Source: Epiperipatus broadwayi
Taxonomy: Eukaryota; Onychophora; Udeonychophora; Euonychophora; Peripatidae
DNA length: 64,000 nucleotides
Assembly (NCBI GenBank): GCA_028023455.1
Contig: JAQFVV010012447.1
Coordinates: forward strand, 808,001 to 872,000
Direction of reading: 5' to 3'
The number at the start of each line of letters is the position of its first letter. Positions within the stretch are counted from its first letter, which is position 1. The translations under genes and the position numbers were made by a program. Below the pieces are notes generated by a model. It ran no database searches. It saw only the letters and a program-made list of their open reading frames with translations, and had not been told where the DNA came from. Shown piece by piece: positions 1 to 11,215 of the stretch.

Positions 1-1618
1 CATAGTTTATTTTGACTATGTACCTAGTATTTGTGGAAAACATTGCATATAAAAAGGGTTGTGTTATCAATGAATGCAATAATCATATCTCTTCATTATT
101 TATTACTTGCAATAAAATTATTTTAATGACATTTTAAGGTACATTTTATGAGTGATGAAAAATATTATATTTAGATTTAAAATAACAAACATAAACCAAA
201 TTATATGTTGTCAAGCACTATATCAAGTTACCGATGTAGAATCATTCAGATTCAAAGATAGTATTAGTGGCAGTCAAGATTTAGATACAACATTTTTACA
301 AAGGAAGACTTTTGTACTTGTTCTAAGTAATGTTTTTGAACTCTGAGGATTTAAAACATTTTGTATGCTTCTTCTTGCTCTTATCAAATAACAATCCAGG
401 CTTACTTACAATTTATTTAAATTCACAATTTGCCAAATGTTATTAATTTTGACAGTTTTATAGATTTGAGTGAAGTTAAATACATTTTTGGATTTTAATT
501 TCTTATTAATTTTTTGCACACCACAATACCAAAATTAATTTATGTTTTTTTTTTTACACAGAATTATTCTAAATTGGGTACTGTTTGGTGGACTGTACTG
601 TGATACTAGACGGCTGCAGTATCCATCAAGAACCATACAAGTGATAAATTTCTATCGAAAAATTGAAAGATATTGCTTTAAAATACAAATTACAAAAACA
701 TAAATCGGTTTTGCTATTGTAATTAATTTAAATTCTTCTTGAAGGTTTGCTTTGTAATAAATTACATTATTTTGAGTTTTAAAAATATATTTCCCAGTCA
801 TCACCTATTACAGAAATATATTAATTACATGTTTGTTTTCTAAATAAATAATATTATTTTACACTGCATATATTAATATATACTTACACCCATAATTTCA
901 AACATCGTAAATTTCATAATATTTCTTTGGATTCATGTTTCTGTGTACATTTTATTTGCCATCCATGCATTTATTTATTAAATAATTGATGTTAAGAATT
1001 TTATTCTAAAATGTATGATTTTTTTTTGCTTTTATTTAATATATTTTTGTATTAATAAATTAAAGATTATGCAGATATCTGATTTTTTTTTTTTTTTTAC
1101 AGATTAATTTATCTTTCACTCAATGTTTATAATATGCAGTTCCATCCAGAATGGTGCATACAGCATGCATGTAAATGGCACCAATTAGTTTGTATATTCG
1201 TAGCAAAACTCATTTGTTGTTGTTACATCTTTTCTTTTTTTATTTTTTGAACTTGGAATGTAAATGCCTGCTACTGACTACTCTTGGTGTTATATATTAG
1301 TTTTTGTCTTACTTTATTGACAGTTATATCATACCTTTATTATTAAATTACTGATTTAATTAATTTCACTTTTTATTAAAGGATTTTTACTAACTTAAGT
1401 CAAAATCAACAGACTAACTTTATTAAAATTTGCATTAAGATTTATTGATTTTAAAACTATGTAAATGAAGGTAAAAAATGACACTTGACACTCTTCAGGC
1501 AAAAATAATTCCAAAGAAGTCATTTTGTCTTATTTTGTAAATTGCTAATTTAAAAAAACCCATTAGAAATGAAAATTTAATAACTATCAAAAGCTAATAT
1601 GACATAGAAAAACGATAA
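1..1618. other. AT-rich intergenic DNA, no gene seen
   Basis: Only short open frames with no recognisable family occur here. The stretch is dominated by A/T runs. I see no RNA gene, TIR pair or LTR. Confidence 0.6.
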
Positions 1619-2036
1619 AATATTTTTATGTATGAAATTAGATGTATATTTACTGCTAACAAATGTGTAGCATATATTTGTATTCCCTACATTTAGTAAT
1701 TAGTTGTGTAATTTGTTATAACTTATATTAGAATCTGAACTAAGTGTATGTTCAAATCAATCAGAATTTTTTTTATCCATAGCCAAACCAGCCAACCATC
1801 CATTATAGGTTAGTAAACGGGTATCTAGTTAAATTTAGTAAACAGTTACATAAAAATAGAAAGATTATTCAAACTCCCATCATCAAGTCTTTGTTAGTAT
1901 GATATCTCTTAATCATGAGGTTTTTGCTGCTGCAAATAACTATTTAAAGGCTGCTTTATAATCTACTAATGTGAACATTTGTGAAAGGCTGTTTTATATA
2001 TCTCGTCTACTAATGTGAACATTGTTATATATATAT

Positions 2037-2087
<51 letters not shown>

Positions 2088-2503
2088 CTTCACATTAGTA
2101 ATAAGAAATATAAAATAGCCTTCATATAGTCATTACATTTATAACAAATGTTCTTATTAGTAGATAAGATATTTAAAACAGCCTTTAAATTGTCATTTGC
2201 AGCAACAAAAATCTCATAGAAAAAGTGATAGAGAGATATCAGACTAATAAAGAGTTGATGGTGTGAGTTTGAATGATCTTTCTATTTTTATATAACTGTT
2301 TGCTAATTTTATCCATTTACTGACCAATAATGGATAGTTGACTAGTTTGGCTATGGATAAAAAAATTCTAAGAATGATTTGAATGTAACAAAACTTTTTA
2401 AATATACTTAGTTCAAATTCTAATACAAGTTACAGAAAATTATACAAACAATTACATTTAGCAGTAGATATACATCTAATTTCATAAATAAAAATGTTAT
2501 ATA
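1619..2503. repeat. Fold-back repeat with (AT)n centre
   Basis: Two imperfect arms of roughly 410 bp (about 1619-2030 and 2085-2503) are reverse complements. For example, the motif near 1635 (GAAATTAGATGTATA) returns inverted near 2470, and CCATAGCCAAAC near 1778 returns as TTTGGCTATGG near 2347. The short centre is an (AT)n tract at 2029-2085. No coding potential is seen. This looks like a non-autonomous fold-back element or MITE, or an inverted duplication; no TSD was identified. Confidence 0.7.
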
Positions 2504-2710
2504 TATATATATTAAGATAGGAAACTCCTTTCTGCAGCCATATATATATATATATATTAAGGTAGGAAATAGAGTATTCTAAATGATTTATTATAGGTAC
2601 TTAGTCCTTTAATATTTATAGGAGCAATTTCCAGTGTGTTCATAATAGGATTACTAGAACTTTTGGAGAAATTATTTTCATCTGACCTGACATGTTTACA
2701 AATAATAAAA

Positions 2711-3100
<390 letters not shown>

Positions 3101-3415
3101 GTTTTAAAGGTAACTTTATTCAAAAACAAGTGGTTACATTGGTTGTTGATTCAACATAGTGTTATACATAGGTTTACACAGTTATTACATTACAGTCTGT
3201 ATGTTTGATTAGAGTCTCTTTGCACTTAAAAATTGTCTTTTTAGAACTTAGATAGTGGCTTTCACAATGTTTTAGATTTTTCAACACTTTATGAAATATT
3301 TATTGTCCAAGTTTATGTACAATATAAATCAATGATCATGGTTTCAGTAATTTTTCCATGTTCTTGCAACACTGAATTTCATGTTTGCCTCTGTCCTTTT
3401 CTATTATATCCTTTA

Positions 3416-5581
3416 TTATAAAGTGGCCTGAATTTTAAAAAGAGACCATGTTGCTGCAAAGATATCAGGTGGTGCAATGATACTGTCTCTTTCTTTTATT
3501 TTTTGCAATTTGTTCTTATAGGTGTTAGGGTGCCTTCTTGTGTTGTTGCCCAGTGTGAAAGTGCATCTGGTACACCAGAATGCATATAGGCTGAAAGTGG
3601 CTGCCCTAATGGTGGGTATTCCATTATTTTTGAATGTTTGTAGAATCTCATCTATTGTTGTTCCATTTTTCCTATATCCGCCAACCATCATCTGTCTTAC
3701 TTTTTCAAGTCCTGAACAATTATGTATGAAATGGTCCTGTGTTTCCTCATCCCTGTGACACAGCATACACAAGGGATCTATATTTATATAGAATCTTCTG
3801 TATCTAATAAAATGACTTGTAGGTAGTGCTTTCAAATTGACTTTAATTATGAAATCGTAAAATTTTGGTTCCAGGTACCATTTCCTAAATTTTTTAAGTA
3901 ATTGGCTGTTATCAATTCCCAATACAGATATTTGGTTATTCTCAGATTGTTTTTGTGTTAGGAAATCATGTATTTGCCAATAAGTATATTTTATTGGACT
4001 TTTCAGCGTTACTTTGTTTTTGATGCTCTCAATGCTTTCAAGCAACGTAAAGATATAATTGTTTGTGGGTGGTGGACGATCTGTGGGTATGATCTCCAGT
4101 ATTGGTTCAATATCTGGAAATCTTTTGACTATGGCTATTAGCAGATTTATTGTTTTTTGTGTCAGAAACACTGATATTGAGTGAAGTCCCAGACCATTCC
4201 ATTTTGTTGGTTGGTTGAGTTGCTTTATTGAAATGGCAACTACTTTCCTGTTCCATAGTAGTTTGCTACAAAATGAATTAATTGAGGCTGTAAATGGTTT
4301 TGTGAAACTAATTATTGGTAAATAGTAGCTTATTTTTGACATTATGAGTTGATTGAATAATGATATTTTTGCGTATATTGATAGATATGATCTGGATAAT
4401 GATTCTGTGATTCTTTCTGCATCCACTTTGAGTTTGTTTTGTATTGTTGTTCTCATTTGATTCATTCCCTGATAAAATGGAAAACCTAGAAAACTGCTGG
4501 GCTTTCCTTGATAAATTTGTTTGTTTACTTTCCCTGTAAAAATTGTCCAAGCAGCTGACTTATTGATATTGATTTTAAGTTTGAATTTTTTTGTATATTC
4601 TTCTATGATGTTTTGTAGTGCGTGTAGTTGCTTTTTTGATGCTAAGAATATTGTGATATCGTCCATATAAGCTATACAAGGAATGTATCTTTTTGTATTT
4701 GGTATTAACACTCCCTGTATTTTTTTTTCAATTTCTTCCAATAAGGGGTTTATGTAGAATGTGAACAGTAGTGTACTCAGTGGTGACCCTTGTGGTATTG
4801 ATTGAGTGGGATAGAATGATGATGATGTTCTTCCATTAAGTGTGATATGTACTTCTCTGTTTAAAAGTAGGTTGGCTATTGCATATAATATTGATCGTGG
4901 TATTTGTGTTTCCTTTAGTTGGTTTAGTAAGATTTTTATTGGTACCGAGTCGAAAGCACTTTCAAAATCTAGTTGTACTGCAATTGGAGCATATTTCTTC
5001 TTCTTAATTACTGAGTTAATTATAGTTTTAAAGATTAGTGCTGCCTGACCTGTGGATGAGCCTTTCTTTGCATACTGATGTTGTGATATTTTTGTCAGTA
5101 TAAATGGTTCAATTTTCACCTTTATTACTTTTTCTAGCAGTTTAATTCCTAAAGGCTCCATTGAGATAGGTCTTAAGTTGGTGATCTTGGTAATAGGTTC
5201 TTGTTTTTTCATAAATGGTACCATTGATATCTTGTATAATCCCTGTATGCTATAAATTTTTTGTGATATTTGATTTGCCAATTGACACAGGTATGTATTT
5301 GTAATTTGGCTAAGATGTGCAAGTACAAACTGTGGAATACCTGGAGGTCCTGGATGACATGTGGGTGGGATTGATTCTAACACTACCTTAAAATCCTCGA
5401 TTTTAAATGGCATCTCATCTTCAGTTGTTCCAAAATAATCTTCTTTGGGTGTGAATTGTGCATGCTTAGTTAGCTTTGTTTTGAAATAGTTATATATAGG
5501 TGCAATCATGTTAAATCCTGCTGTAATCTTATTTTCCGATTCCAGCGCCATGGGAACTTTATTTATGGATGGGTACCCCAA
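3416..5581 (-). CDS. LINE ORF2, reverse transcriptase part
   Basis: This is the RT half of the LINE ORF2 and would copy element RNA at the nicked target (target-primed reverse transcription). Visible motifs are LRPIS near residue 137, FDSVP near 210, QGSPLS near 264 and the catalytic YMDD at about 305-308. A C-terminal zinc motif of form C-x2-C-x7-H-x4-C lies near 606-622. The listed first codon is TTG and is not a credible start: the frame is open upstream to about 5640. The segment continues the endonuclease ORF in the +1 frame, so one extra A in the A-runs at 5634-5647 explains the split. No stop interrupts the RT domain itself. There is no RNase H after the thumb and connection region. 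Confidence 0.9.
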   Translation of the reverse strand: MGYPSINKVPMALESENKITAGFNMIAPIYNYFKTKLTKHAQFTPKEDYFGTTEDEMPFKIEDFKVVLESIPPTCHPGPPGIPQFVLAHLSQITNTYLCQLANQISQKIYSIQGLYKISMVPFMKKQEPITKITNLRPISMEPLGIKLLEKVIKVKIEPFILTKISQHQYAKKGSSTGQAALIFKTIINSVIKKKKYAPIAVQLDFESAFDSVPIKILLNQLKETQIPRSILYAIANLLLNREVHITLNGRTSSSFYPTQSIPQGSPLSTLLFTFYINPLLEEIEKKIQGVLIPNTKRYIPCIAYMDDITIFLASKKQLHALQNIIEEYTKKFKLKININKSAAWTIFTGKVNKQIYQGKPSSFLGFPFYQGMNQMRTTIQNKLKVDAERITESLSRSYLSIYAKISLFNQLIMSKISYYLPIISFTKPFTASINSFCSKLLWNRKVVAISIKQLNQPTKWNGLGLHSISVFLTQKTINLLIAIVKRFPDIEPILEIIPTDRPPPTNNYIFTLLESIESIKNKVTLKSPIKYTYWQIHDFLTQKQSENNQISVLGIDNSQLLKKFRKWYLEPKFYDFIIKVNLKALPTSHFIRYRRFYINIDPLCMLCHRDEETQDHFIHNCSGLEKVRQMMVGGYRKNGTTIDEILQTFKNNGIPTIRAATFSLYAFWCTRCTFTLGNNTRRHPNTYKNKLQKIKERDSIIAPPDIFAATWSLFKIQATL

Positions 5582-5588
5582 AGCCCAC

Positions 5589-6695
5589 CTAATATATCCG
5601 CGTGTCCATGTGTGTGGCTGTGCTAGGCAAATTTTTTTCTTTTTTTATGCTTAGATATTGTTTTAATTTATTGCAAGTCTGTTTATAGAGCTGGGTGAGT
5701 TTAATTATGTTTGTTTGATTATGTTGAACCGGTTTAGCCAGACTGATTCTTTTGTATATTTCATCTGCTAATGTAATTAGCCTGGAGGGAGGGATTGATT
5801 TTTGTGTGATATGGTTTATATTAAATGAAAGCATGTTAGTGTAAGCTATGTATCTGGATATCGGGTCTAATTCAAGCTGATTCATTTTATTTATCATTAT
5901 ATAAATTTCTGAAAAAAGTGACTCCGTAGTATTGTCTGGTAGTAGAATCCTGATCGTTTTTTGCAAATTAATTATTGCGCTGCGGTGTGTGTTTATGTTT
6001 AGCGTTATTATCTGCGCTGCATGGTCTGAAAAAGGGGTTGGGGAAAGAGCTATTTCTATTGAATGGTGCAGCATTGGGGAATAAAACATTAGATCTATTA
6101 AAGTTCCGTGTCTATTGTTATAAAAAGATATAGAGTTAGGTGGTAGAAAATCTTCTGCACTCATGAGTGGAAATGTTAACTGGTGTATCCATTTCGTAAT
6201 AAATTTCTTATAACTTATGTTAAAATCTCCCGTAAGAATAGTTGGGTAGGGATTGTTTGAGAGGATTGAGTTAATTGTTGTTATTATTCTGTTAATTACA
6301 GTTGGTCCTGGTGGTATATATACAAATATAATATTTATTGAGAAGTTTTTATTATTGAATGTGGTTATTAATAGATTCGCGTCTATGTATATTATTTTAA
6401 ACGTTGTAAAGGGACTTCTTTGGCTTATAAAAATTCCTGTTCCACCTGAGGGCGTTAGTGTGTCTCTAGAGCATGCGCAAAAACCCATTTTATTCATAAG
6501 TTGTGCTGGATTTATTTGCGATCCGTTGTAGATTTTCGTTTCTACAAGTCCTAAAATGGTAGGTTGGAGTTGTTGTATCCAGTAATTGATTTCTTGTATT
6601 TTTTTCTTCGAGTTTAATCCCCGAACATTTATTGCGCCGATCTTAATTTTCATTGAGTTTAACTTATATTGCGAGGGAGATTTAAATTGGATCAT
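5589..6695 (-). CDS. LINE ORF2, AP-like endonuclease part
   Basis: The 368-residue frame starts at an ATG 3 nt after the ORF1 stop (TAA ACC ATG). It reads as an APE-type endonuclease, which nicks target DNA to prime reverse transcription. Motifs in order are the N-terminal INVRGLN, the catalytic-Glu motif GLVETKI, TGDFNIS in the middle, and SDHA with the catalytic His near the end of the domain. After the domain a linker runs into a lysine-rich stretch encoded by two 7-A runs separated by a G. There the frame leaves the RT frame and stops 17 codons later. In an intact element this would be the N-terminal part of one ORF2 protein of about 1,100 residues. Confidence 0.88.
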   Translation of the reverse strand: MIQFKSPSQYKLNSMKIKIGAINVRGLNSKKKIQEINYWIQQLQPTILGLVETKIYNGSQINPAQLMNKMGFCACSRDTLTPSGGTGIFISQRSPFTTFKIIYIDANLLITTFNNKNFSINIIFVYIPPGPTVINRIITTINSILSNNPYPTILTGDFNISYKKFITKWIHQLTFPLMSAEDFLPPNSISFYNNRHGTLIDLMFYSPMLHHSIEIALSPTPFSDHAAQIITLNINTHRSAIINLQKTIRILLPDNTTESLFSEIYIMINKMNQLELDPISRYIAYTNMLSFNINHITQKSIPPSRLITLADEIYKRISLAKPVQHNQTNIIKLTQLYKQTCNKLKQYLSIKKEKNLPSTATHMDTRIY

Positions 6696-6698
6696 GGT

Positions 6699-8165
6699 TT
6701 ATTCTGCCGTTTTTGTTTGCATGTTTTTTTCCTGTGGTGATTCTGTTTGTGTTTGGATACGTGTGTTATAGTGTGGTGATTTTTTTAATTTTTTTGCTTC
6801 TGGTGTGGTTAGTTCTATTTCCATCTCTTCTGCTGTGGTTTCTTCTGTTAAATTAATCTGATTATCTTCTTCCTCGTTCATTTTAATTTTCTTAATTTCT
6901 CTTGTTTTTTTTGTTTTATGTGTTTTCTTCCTGCTTTCAATTGATGTGCTTTCTAGCATTGGATAGTACTGTGTTATTTTATCCATGATTTCTGTGGTCG
7001 TTTTATTTATTATTATGCTTTCTGATTGCTCATCATTTTCATTCGTTTTTCCTTTAAGCTCTTTTGGTAGGTTCTCGTTTTCTTTTTCCTCCATTCTATT
7101 TAAATTGGGCGGGTTTTCACTGCTTTGATTTTCCTTATCTGTTTTAATTTCTCTTGTTGTTATAGTGTTTACTGGATTGCTAATTCTTTCATTTCTATTA
7201 GATATGTTGTTTTCCTGGGTGCTTTGTAGTGTAGGGTAGTTTAACTCGTCTAGTTGGTTATTTGTGTCTTCGCTTTCTGTAACGTTTCCTGAGTTTTTTG
7301 TTGTATTGTTTTTATTTTGCTGTGTTTGTTCATTGCATTCCGTTGCAATATGTCCTCTTCTTCCACAACGGAAGCAACCTGGCTTAAGCCCTCTGACGTA
7401 AATATATAGTGTAGCTTCTTCATCGGTTATGTGTGTGGGGATATTCTCCGGGTCTACTTGTTTATTCAATTTAATTTTGAATTCAAAGCTATTGGTTAGT
7501 ATGGGAATTGCTGCTTCTTTAATGTATTTTTGCTGGAAGAAAACGACTTTTCCGAAAGGATTCATCATTTTTTGGAAATCTTCCATGTTGTAGCCAAAAT
7601 ACGTATTTTTTAAAATTCCGGAGATATTTTTATATTTATTCTCATCGACTGTTATTAGTGCGAAATTATTTAGCGTCTTAATTCGGTTTCTAAATTGTTC
7701 TCTTTGCTCATTTTCATAAAACTGGACCGCCACATATCTGCTATTTGGATGGTCGCCTATGCATTGTACCGATTCAAGCATATTATTTTCATGCAGTGTT
7801 TCTATTAGAAGGGATTTGGGGAAACTGTATAGTGTGCAAAGACTATCTGTTACAGCGAGTACTATTGATTTATCGGTGAAGAAACGTTTAAACGTCAGGA
7901 AAAGTGATCGAGGTATTGTTTTGTTGAACTTCTCTCCAATTTGTTCCAACATTTCATCAGTCCATTCAATATGAGGGGGAGGGGGATCATTTTTATTTTG
8001 ATCCATAAGATTCAAGTTTTCCAAATCATCTGCTGTTGTTTTCCTGAACCTAGGACCTTTTGCCGGGCTTACGTAATCTTGGGCTTTTTTTGCTATAGCA
8101 GCATATGATTTTCTCGTGCCCTGCGATGGACCACCCACCTGGTTAATCGGTTGAGCGGTCGCCAT
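6699..8165 (-). CDS. LINE ORF1, CCHC-type nucleic-acid-binding protein
   Basis: This uninterrupted 488-residue ORF begins MATAQPINQVGG. The middle (about 95-260) has the look of ORF1 proteins that bind element RNA. One zinc knuckle, C-x2-C-x4-H-x4-C, sits at about 264-277, with CFRCGRRGHIATEC as the key motif. The C-terminal half is hydrophilic and low-complexity, rich in Asn, Glu, Lys and Thr, and probably disordered. It precedes ORF2 by 3 nt, so ORF2 translation probably depends on termination-reinitiation. Known role of the family: ORF1 proteins package LINE RNA into an RNP. The exact clade was not resolved. Confidence 0.85.
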   Translation of the reverse strand: MATAQPINQVGGPSQGTRKSYAAIAKKAQDYVSPAKGPRFRKTTADDLENLNLMDQNKNDPPPPHIEWTDEMLEQIGEKFNKTIPRSLFLTFKRFFTDKSIVLAVTDSLCTLYSFPKSLLIETLHENNMLESVQCIGDHPNSRYVAVQFYENEQREQFRNRIKTLNNFALITVDENKYKNISGILKNTYFGYNMEDFQKMMNPFGKVVFFQQKYIKEAAIPILTNSFEFKIKLNKQVDPENIPTHITDEEATLYIYVRGLKPGCFRCGRRGHIATECNEQTQQNKNNTTKNSGNVTESEDTNNQLDELNYPTLQSTQENNISNRNERISNPVNTITTREIKTDKENQSSENPPNLNRMEEKENENLPKELKGKTNENDEQSESIIINKTTTEIMDKITQYYPMLESTSIESRKKTHKTKKTREIKKIKMNEEEDNQINLTEETTAEEMEIELTTPEAKKLKKSPHYNTRIQTQTESPQEKNMQTKTAE

Positions 8166-8570
8166 TTTAAGTTTTCCAATTAAAGGTATGTTTAAATTCC
8201 CTTTTTTTTTTTTTTAAATAAACACTAGTATATATAACCAAAACAATTCAGTTATCCGCAAAATTATAGAGTTTTGTATATTTGATTTTAAATCTACTCT
8301 TATTAAAAAATTAAATTTGCCTGAGATTTTGGCATTAGTTATTAGATCCGCTAGCTTTTAACTAAGCGTTTGTCTATTAGCGTTAGGTGCGGATTTACGA
8401 TAAAAAAAAATCTTTGGATTTCTCTGTCCTTTTTTTCTTTTTTTCAATCAAAATAAATATTTGAGTGTTTTAAATTGTTTTATTGGACATTTCTATTTGT
8501 TATTAGCAAATAAATCTGCATTTTATTAACAAAAAGCTAAGAGGTTCTTTGCTTACCTGCTACTAGGTTT
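8166..8570. other. Possible LINE 5'UTR and flank
   Basis: This non-coding stretch lies upstream (in minus sense) of the LINE ORF1 ATG. It may hold the element's internal promoter, but I see no motif that marks the 5' boundary and no target-site duplication. Confidence 0.35.
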
Positions 8571-8587
8571 GTATCCAGGTGGTGCTC

Positions 8588-8800
<213 letters not shown>

Positions 8801-8877
8801 ATATCTCACTGTCTTAAAAGTGGACTAGTCCAGATCCCATCCTTATATTATCAGATTGAGCATTCATTGCTGCTAAT

Positions 8878-8960
8878 CAATGTGTAAACATGTGGATAAC
8901 CAATGTGTAAACATATGGCCAAAGTGTAAACATATGGTCAATGTGTAAACATGTGGATAA
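8878..8960. repeat. Short tandem repeat, about 20-25 bp x 4
   Basis: Four near-copies of CAATGTGTAAACATGTGG (variants with ATATGG) lie in tandem. Confidence 0.85.
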
Positions 8961-9103
8961 ATATCAATCATTGGTTAGTACAGACCAATAGGCAATGATC
9001 CTTTCTGAATCCAATTTCTGTCGGTAAGATTGGTGATCTGACAATAAATAATCAACCTTTTTGGAGGAAAGGGACAGAAGGTCAGCCTAACTTAAACATC
9101 AAA

Positions 9104-9505
9104 TGTGCTCTCAATAGAAACCACAGCTAAAAGTGAATGTTTCTATTACTGTCATTATGTTATAAGTATAAGCATTGAGGCAAGCCCACAATAGGACTGG
9201 AAGCTGCAAAGACTAGATGCAATACAAGGCAAGCTGTCTTGTACAGTTGGAAGAGTGACTGGACAAACTTGAGGCAAGCGGTCTAGCACAGCTGGAAGAG
9301 TCATTGGACAAACTCACTAGGCAAGTTATAATATACAGCTGAAAGTATATCCAGTCATTTGGGCACTATCTGCCCAGCATTAATGAAGTTCAGATACATG
9401 GAAATTATGTGAATATATTTAATACTAATAAATCAAATTAAGTGAACTTCAAGTATTCATATTTTTTTATTATTATTGGTTGGAGTCTGCAATCCAGACC
9501 AAAGA
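9104..9505 (+). repeat. 5' LTR of gypsy-1
   Basis: This is the direct repeat of 11764-12135. It ends in CCAGACCAAAGA immediately before the TGG of the PBS-like site. The start is approximate; the TGTG at 9104 is not preserved in the 3' copy. It contains two near-repeats of about 40-50 bp (GGCAAGC...CTGGAAGAG...GACAAACT). Confidence 0.72.
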
Positions 9506-9780
9506 TGGTGCAGTCAGACAAAAGGAAATTTTTTCCTATTACTGGAAATATAGTGTAAAATATGCCATATTTAACAGACTTGGCACAGTCAGACAAAAGA
9601 AATGTTTTCCTACAATTGGAAAAATCATATAAAATATGCCAAATTCAACTGATTTGGCACAATCAGACAAAAGGAAATTTTTTCCCATGACTGCAGAAAT
9701 AGTATAAAATATACCAGTTTCAACAGATTTGGTGTGGTCAGACAAGAGAAATATTTGCCCCACTACTGGAAGATTACAGT
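9506..9780 (+). repeat. Tandemly repeated PBS-like leader, 4 copies of about 70-77 bp
   Basis: The sequence TGGTGCAGTCAGACAAAAGG right after the 5' LTR recurs with changes at about 9583, 9653 and 9729 (TTGGCACAGTCAGACAAAAG and variants). Each copy is followed by a related GGAAA...ACTGGAA...AAAATATGCCA block. The primer-binding site and the leader behind it have therefore been amplified in tandem. Confidence 0.75.
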
Positions 9781-10158
9781 AAATACATGAGTATGCAGTT
9801 AGACATTCATTGTTTTAAAATCACTATTCTGCCTAAATAAAAATCAGATTCAGCAGTTTGGAAAAAATATATGAGTGCAAAGAAAATAGACTCATCATAT
9901 TTACAAAAATGGTAGATCTTTCCGAATAAAAAACAGATTCATAAAAGTAATTGACCATAAACATAATAGGAGTGTCAATTAAAATCATAATCCAATCATG
10001 AGTGTGTAACTCATAATAAAGTGACAGAAGCTCTCCCTAATAGAGTGTTAGCTTTATTAGTACAGTTACAAACAATAGATGTCAACATTTAAAATTATGA
10101 GTGGTATCTCTCAAAAATAAATATTGGTATGTTGTTTCTCTTATGAAGAAATTAAAAA

Positions 10159-10860
10159 ATGGCCAATTCTATTGGCTCAATGGAAGCTTTTGATCCAGCC
10201 CACTCTGAGAATTGGTCAAGCTATAAAGAGTGATTCGTATTTTACCTACAGATTAACCAGATCAAGAAGCCTGAGGTAAAATTAGCCACATTAATGACCA
10301 TAATAAGTCCTCAAACTTACAAGATACTGAAGTCTCAATCTATAGTAGAAACGCTGGCTGACCTAAATTTTTTAAAATGTTAGTGACTCACTAATTATTT
10401 TCCCCCAAAACCTTTGACAATAATGCAGAGATATTATTATAATCTCTGTATTGAAGAAGGGAGGGGGGAGCCAGACGGTTCACAACAAGAATTCAAACAT
10501 TAGCATTAAAGTGTGAATTCAAAGATTTCCAGAATAAAGCATTTCATGATCATTTTATTTGTGGCATAAACGATCACAGCTTAAGACTTAAATTGCTAAT
10601 GATGCCAGATTTAGATTTTAATTCAGCTTTGGCCCAAGCAATACTATCAGAATTAATAGCTAATCGAGCAAAGCCATTAAAAATTATTAATTATGATGTG
10701 AAAGAAATAGAGCTAAATACTGGGTTGGTTAGACACTCAATCAACTCGGATAACTCAGCATCAATTAGTAAAAAAGCATTGTCATAGATGTGATGAACAA
10801 ATGCACACACATACAGAATGCCCACAACACTATATGACATTATGTTCTGCAAGCGAGTCA
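10159..10860 (+). pseudogene. Decayed gypsy gag
   Basis: Translation from the ATG at 10159 gives MANSIGSMEAFDP, then stops and shifts. Further segments match the usual gag order: a helical capsid-like region (KLATLMTIISPQTYK near 10277), a segment with CGINDHSLRLKLLMMPDLD near 10563-10615, and a CCHC knuckle C-x2-C-x4-H-x4-C (CHRCDEQMHTHTEC) at about 10787-10828. At least two frame changes and several stop codons separate these blocks. This is gag of the gypsy type by pattern, not a working gene. Confidence 0.7.
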
Positions 10861-10969
10861 GACAAATAAAGGCTGCTTGTCTAAAATTAAAAAGACAGTT
10901 GATATGAGAATGGAAAAACCCATTCCAAAAAATAGCAAAAAGAAAAACAAACAAGTTGCCTGTATAAAT

Positions 10970-11215
10970 CATATTAAATCTGAACAGTCTGGATTTAAAC
11001 ATAATATTATAATTAATGATACACCAGTTACAATGGAACTGGAGGTGGGTCCACTGTTTCAAAAAAGACTTGGGCTATCATTAATGAAAATAAAGAATGT
11101 AAGCTACACCATAGCAGCAAGTTTATTACAGACTATTAGGAAAATAAAATAAAACTTGTACCAAACAACAGTTAAAATTGCTATGCCTAACAACACTATA
11201 CACTGACCACTGATG
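10970..11215 (+). pseudogene. Gypsy aspartic protease remnant
   Basis: Downstream of the knuckle, a frame reads NDTPVTMELEVGP, which aligns with the protease active-site context (MELDTG in intact relatives). The catalytic Asp position is Glu here. The following family-like sequence continues in another frame, with stops. After this point pol is missing until the 3' LTR. Confidence 0.55.

Larger units (their letters stand above)
3101..8165 (-). mobile_element. Near full-length APE-type LINE retrotransposon
   Basis: In minus-strand order the element has ORF1 (nucleic-acid binding, CCHC knuckle), a 3-nt spacer, ORF2 (AP-like endonuclease, reverse transcriptase, C-terminal CCHC), a 3'UTR of about 315 bp, and a (TAA)n tail. 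No RNase H domain is visible after the RT. A TAA-repeat tail is typical of the I-factor group, but the missing RNase H and the ORF1 type leave the clade open. ORF2 is broken once, in an A-run near 5635-5650; otherwise the frames are long and clean, which suggests a young copy. The 5' end is uncertain: up to about 350 bp beyond 8165 could be 5'UTR. Confidence 0.9.

Noticed and set aside
8878-8960. CRISPR-like short repeats
   Set aside because: Repeats are contiguous without spacers and the sequence is eukaryotic.
9539-9763. Minus-strand ORF with an internal repeat (SDHTKSVETGIFYT-like)
   Set aside because: It is the shadow of the tandem PBS/leader repeat of gypsy-1.
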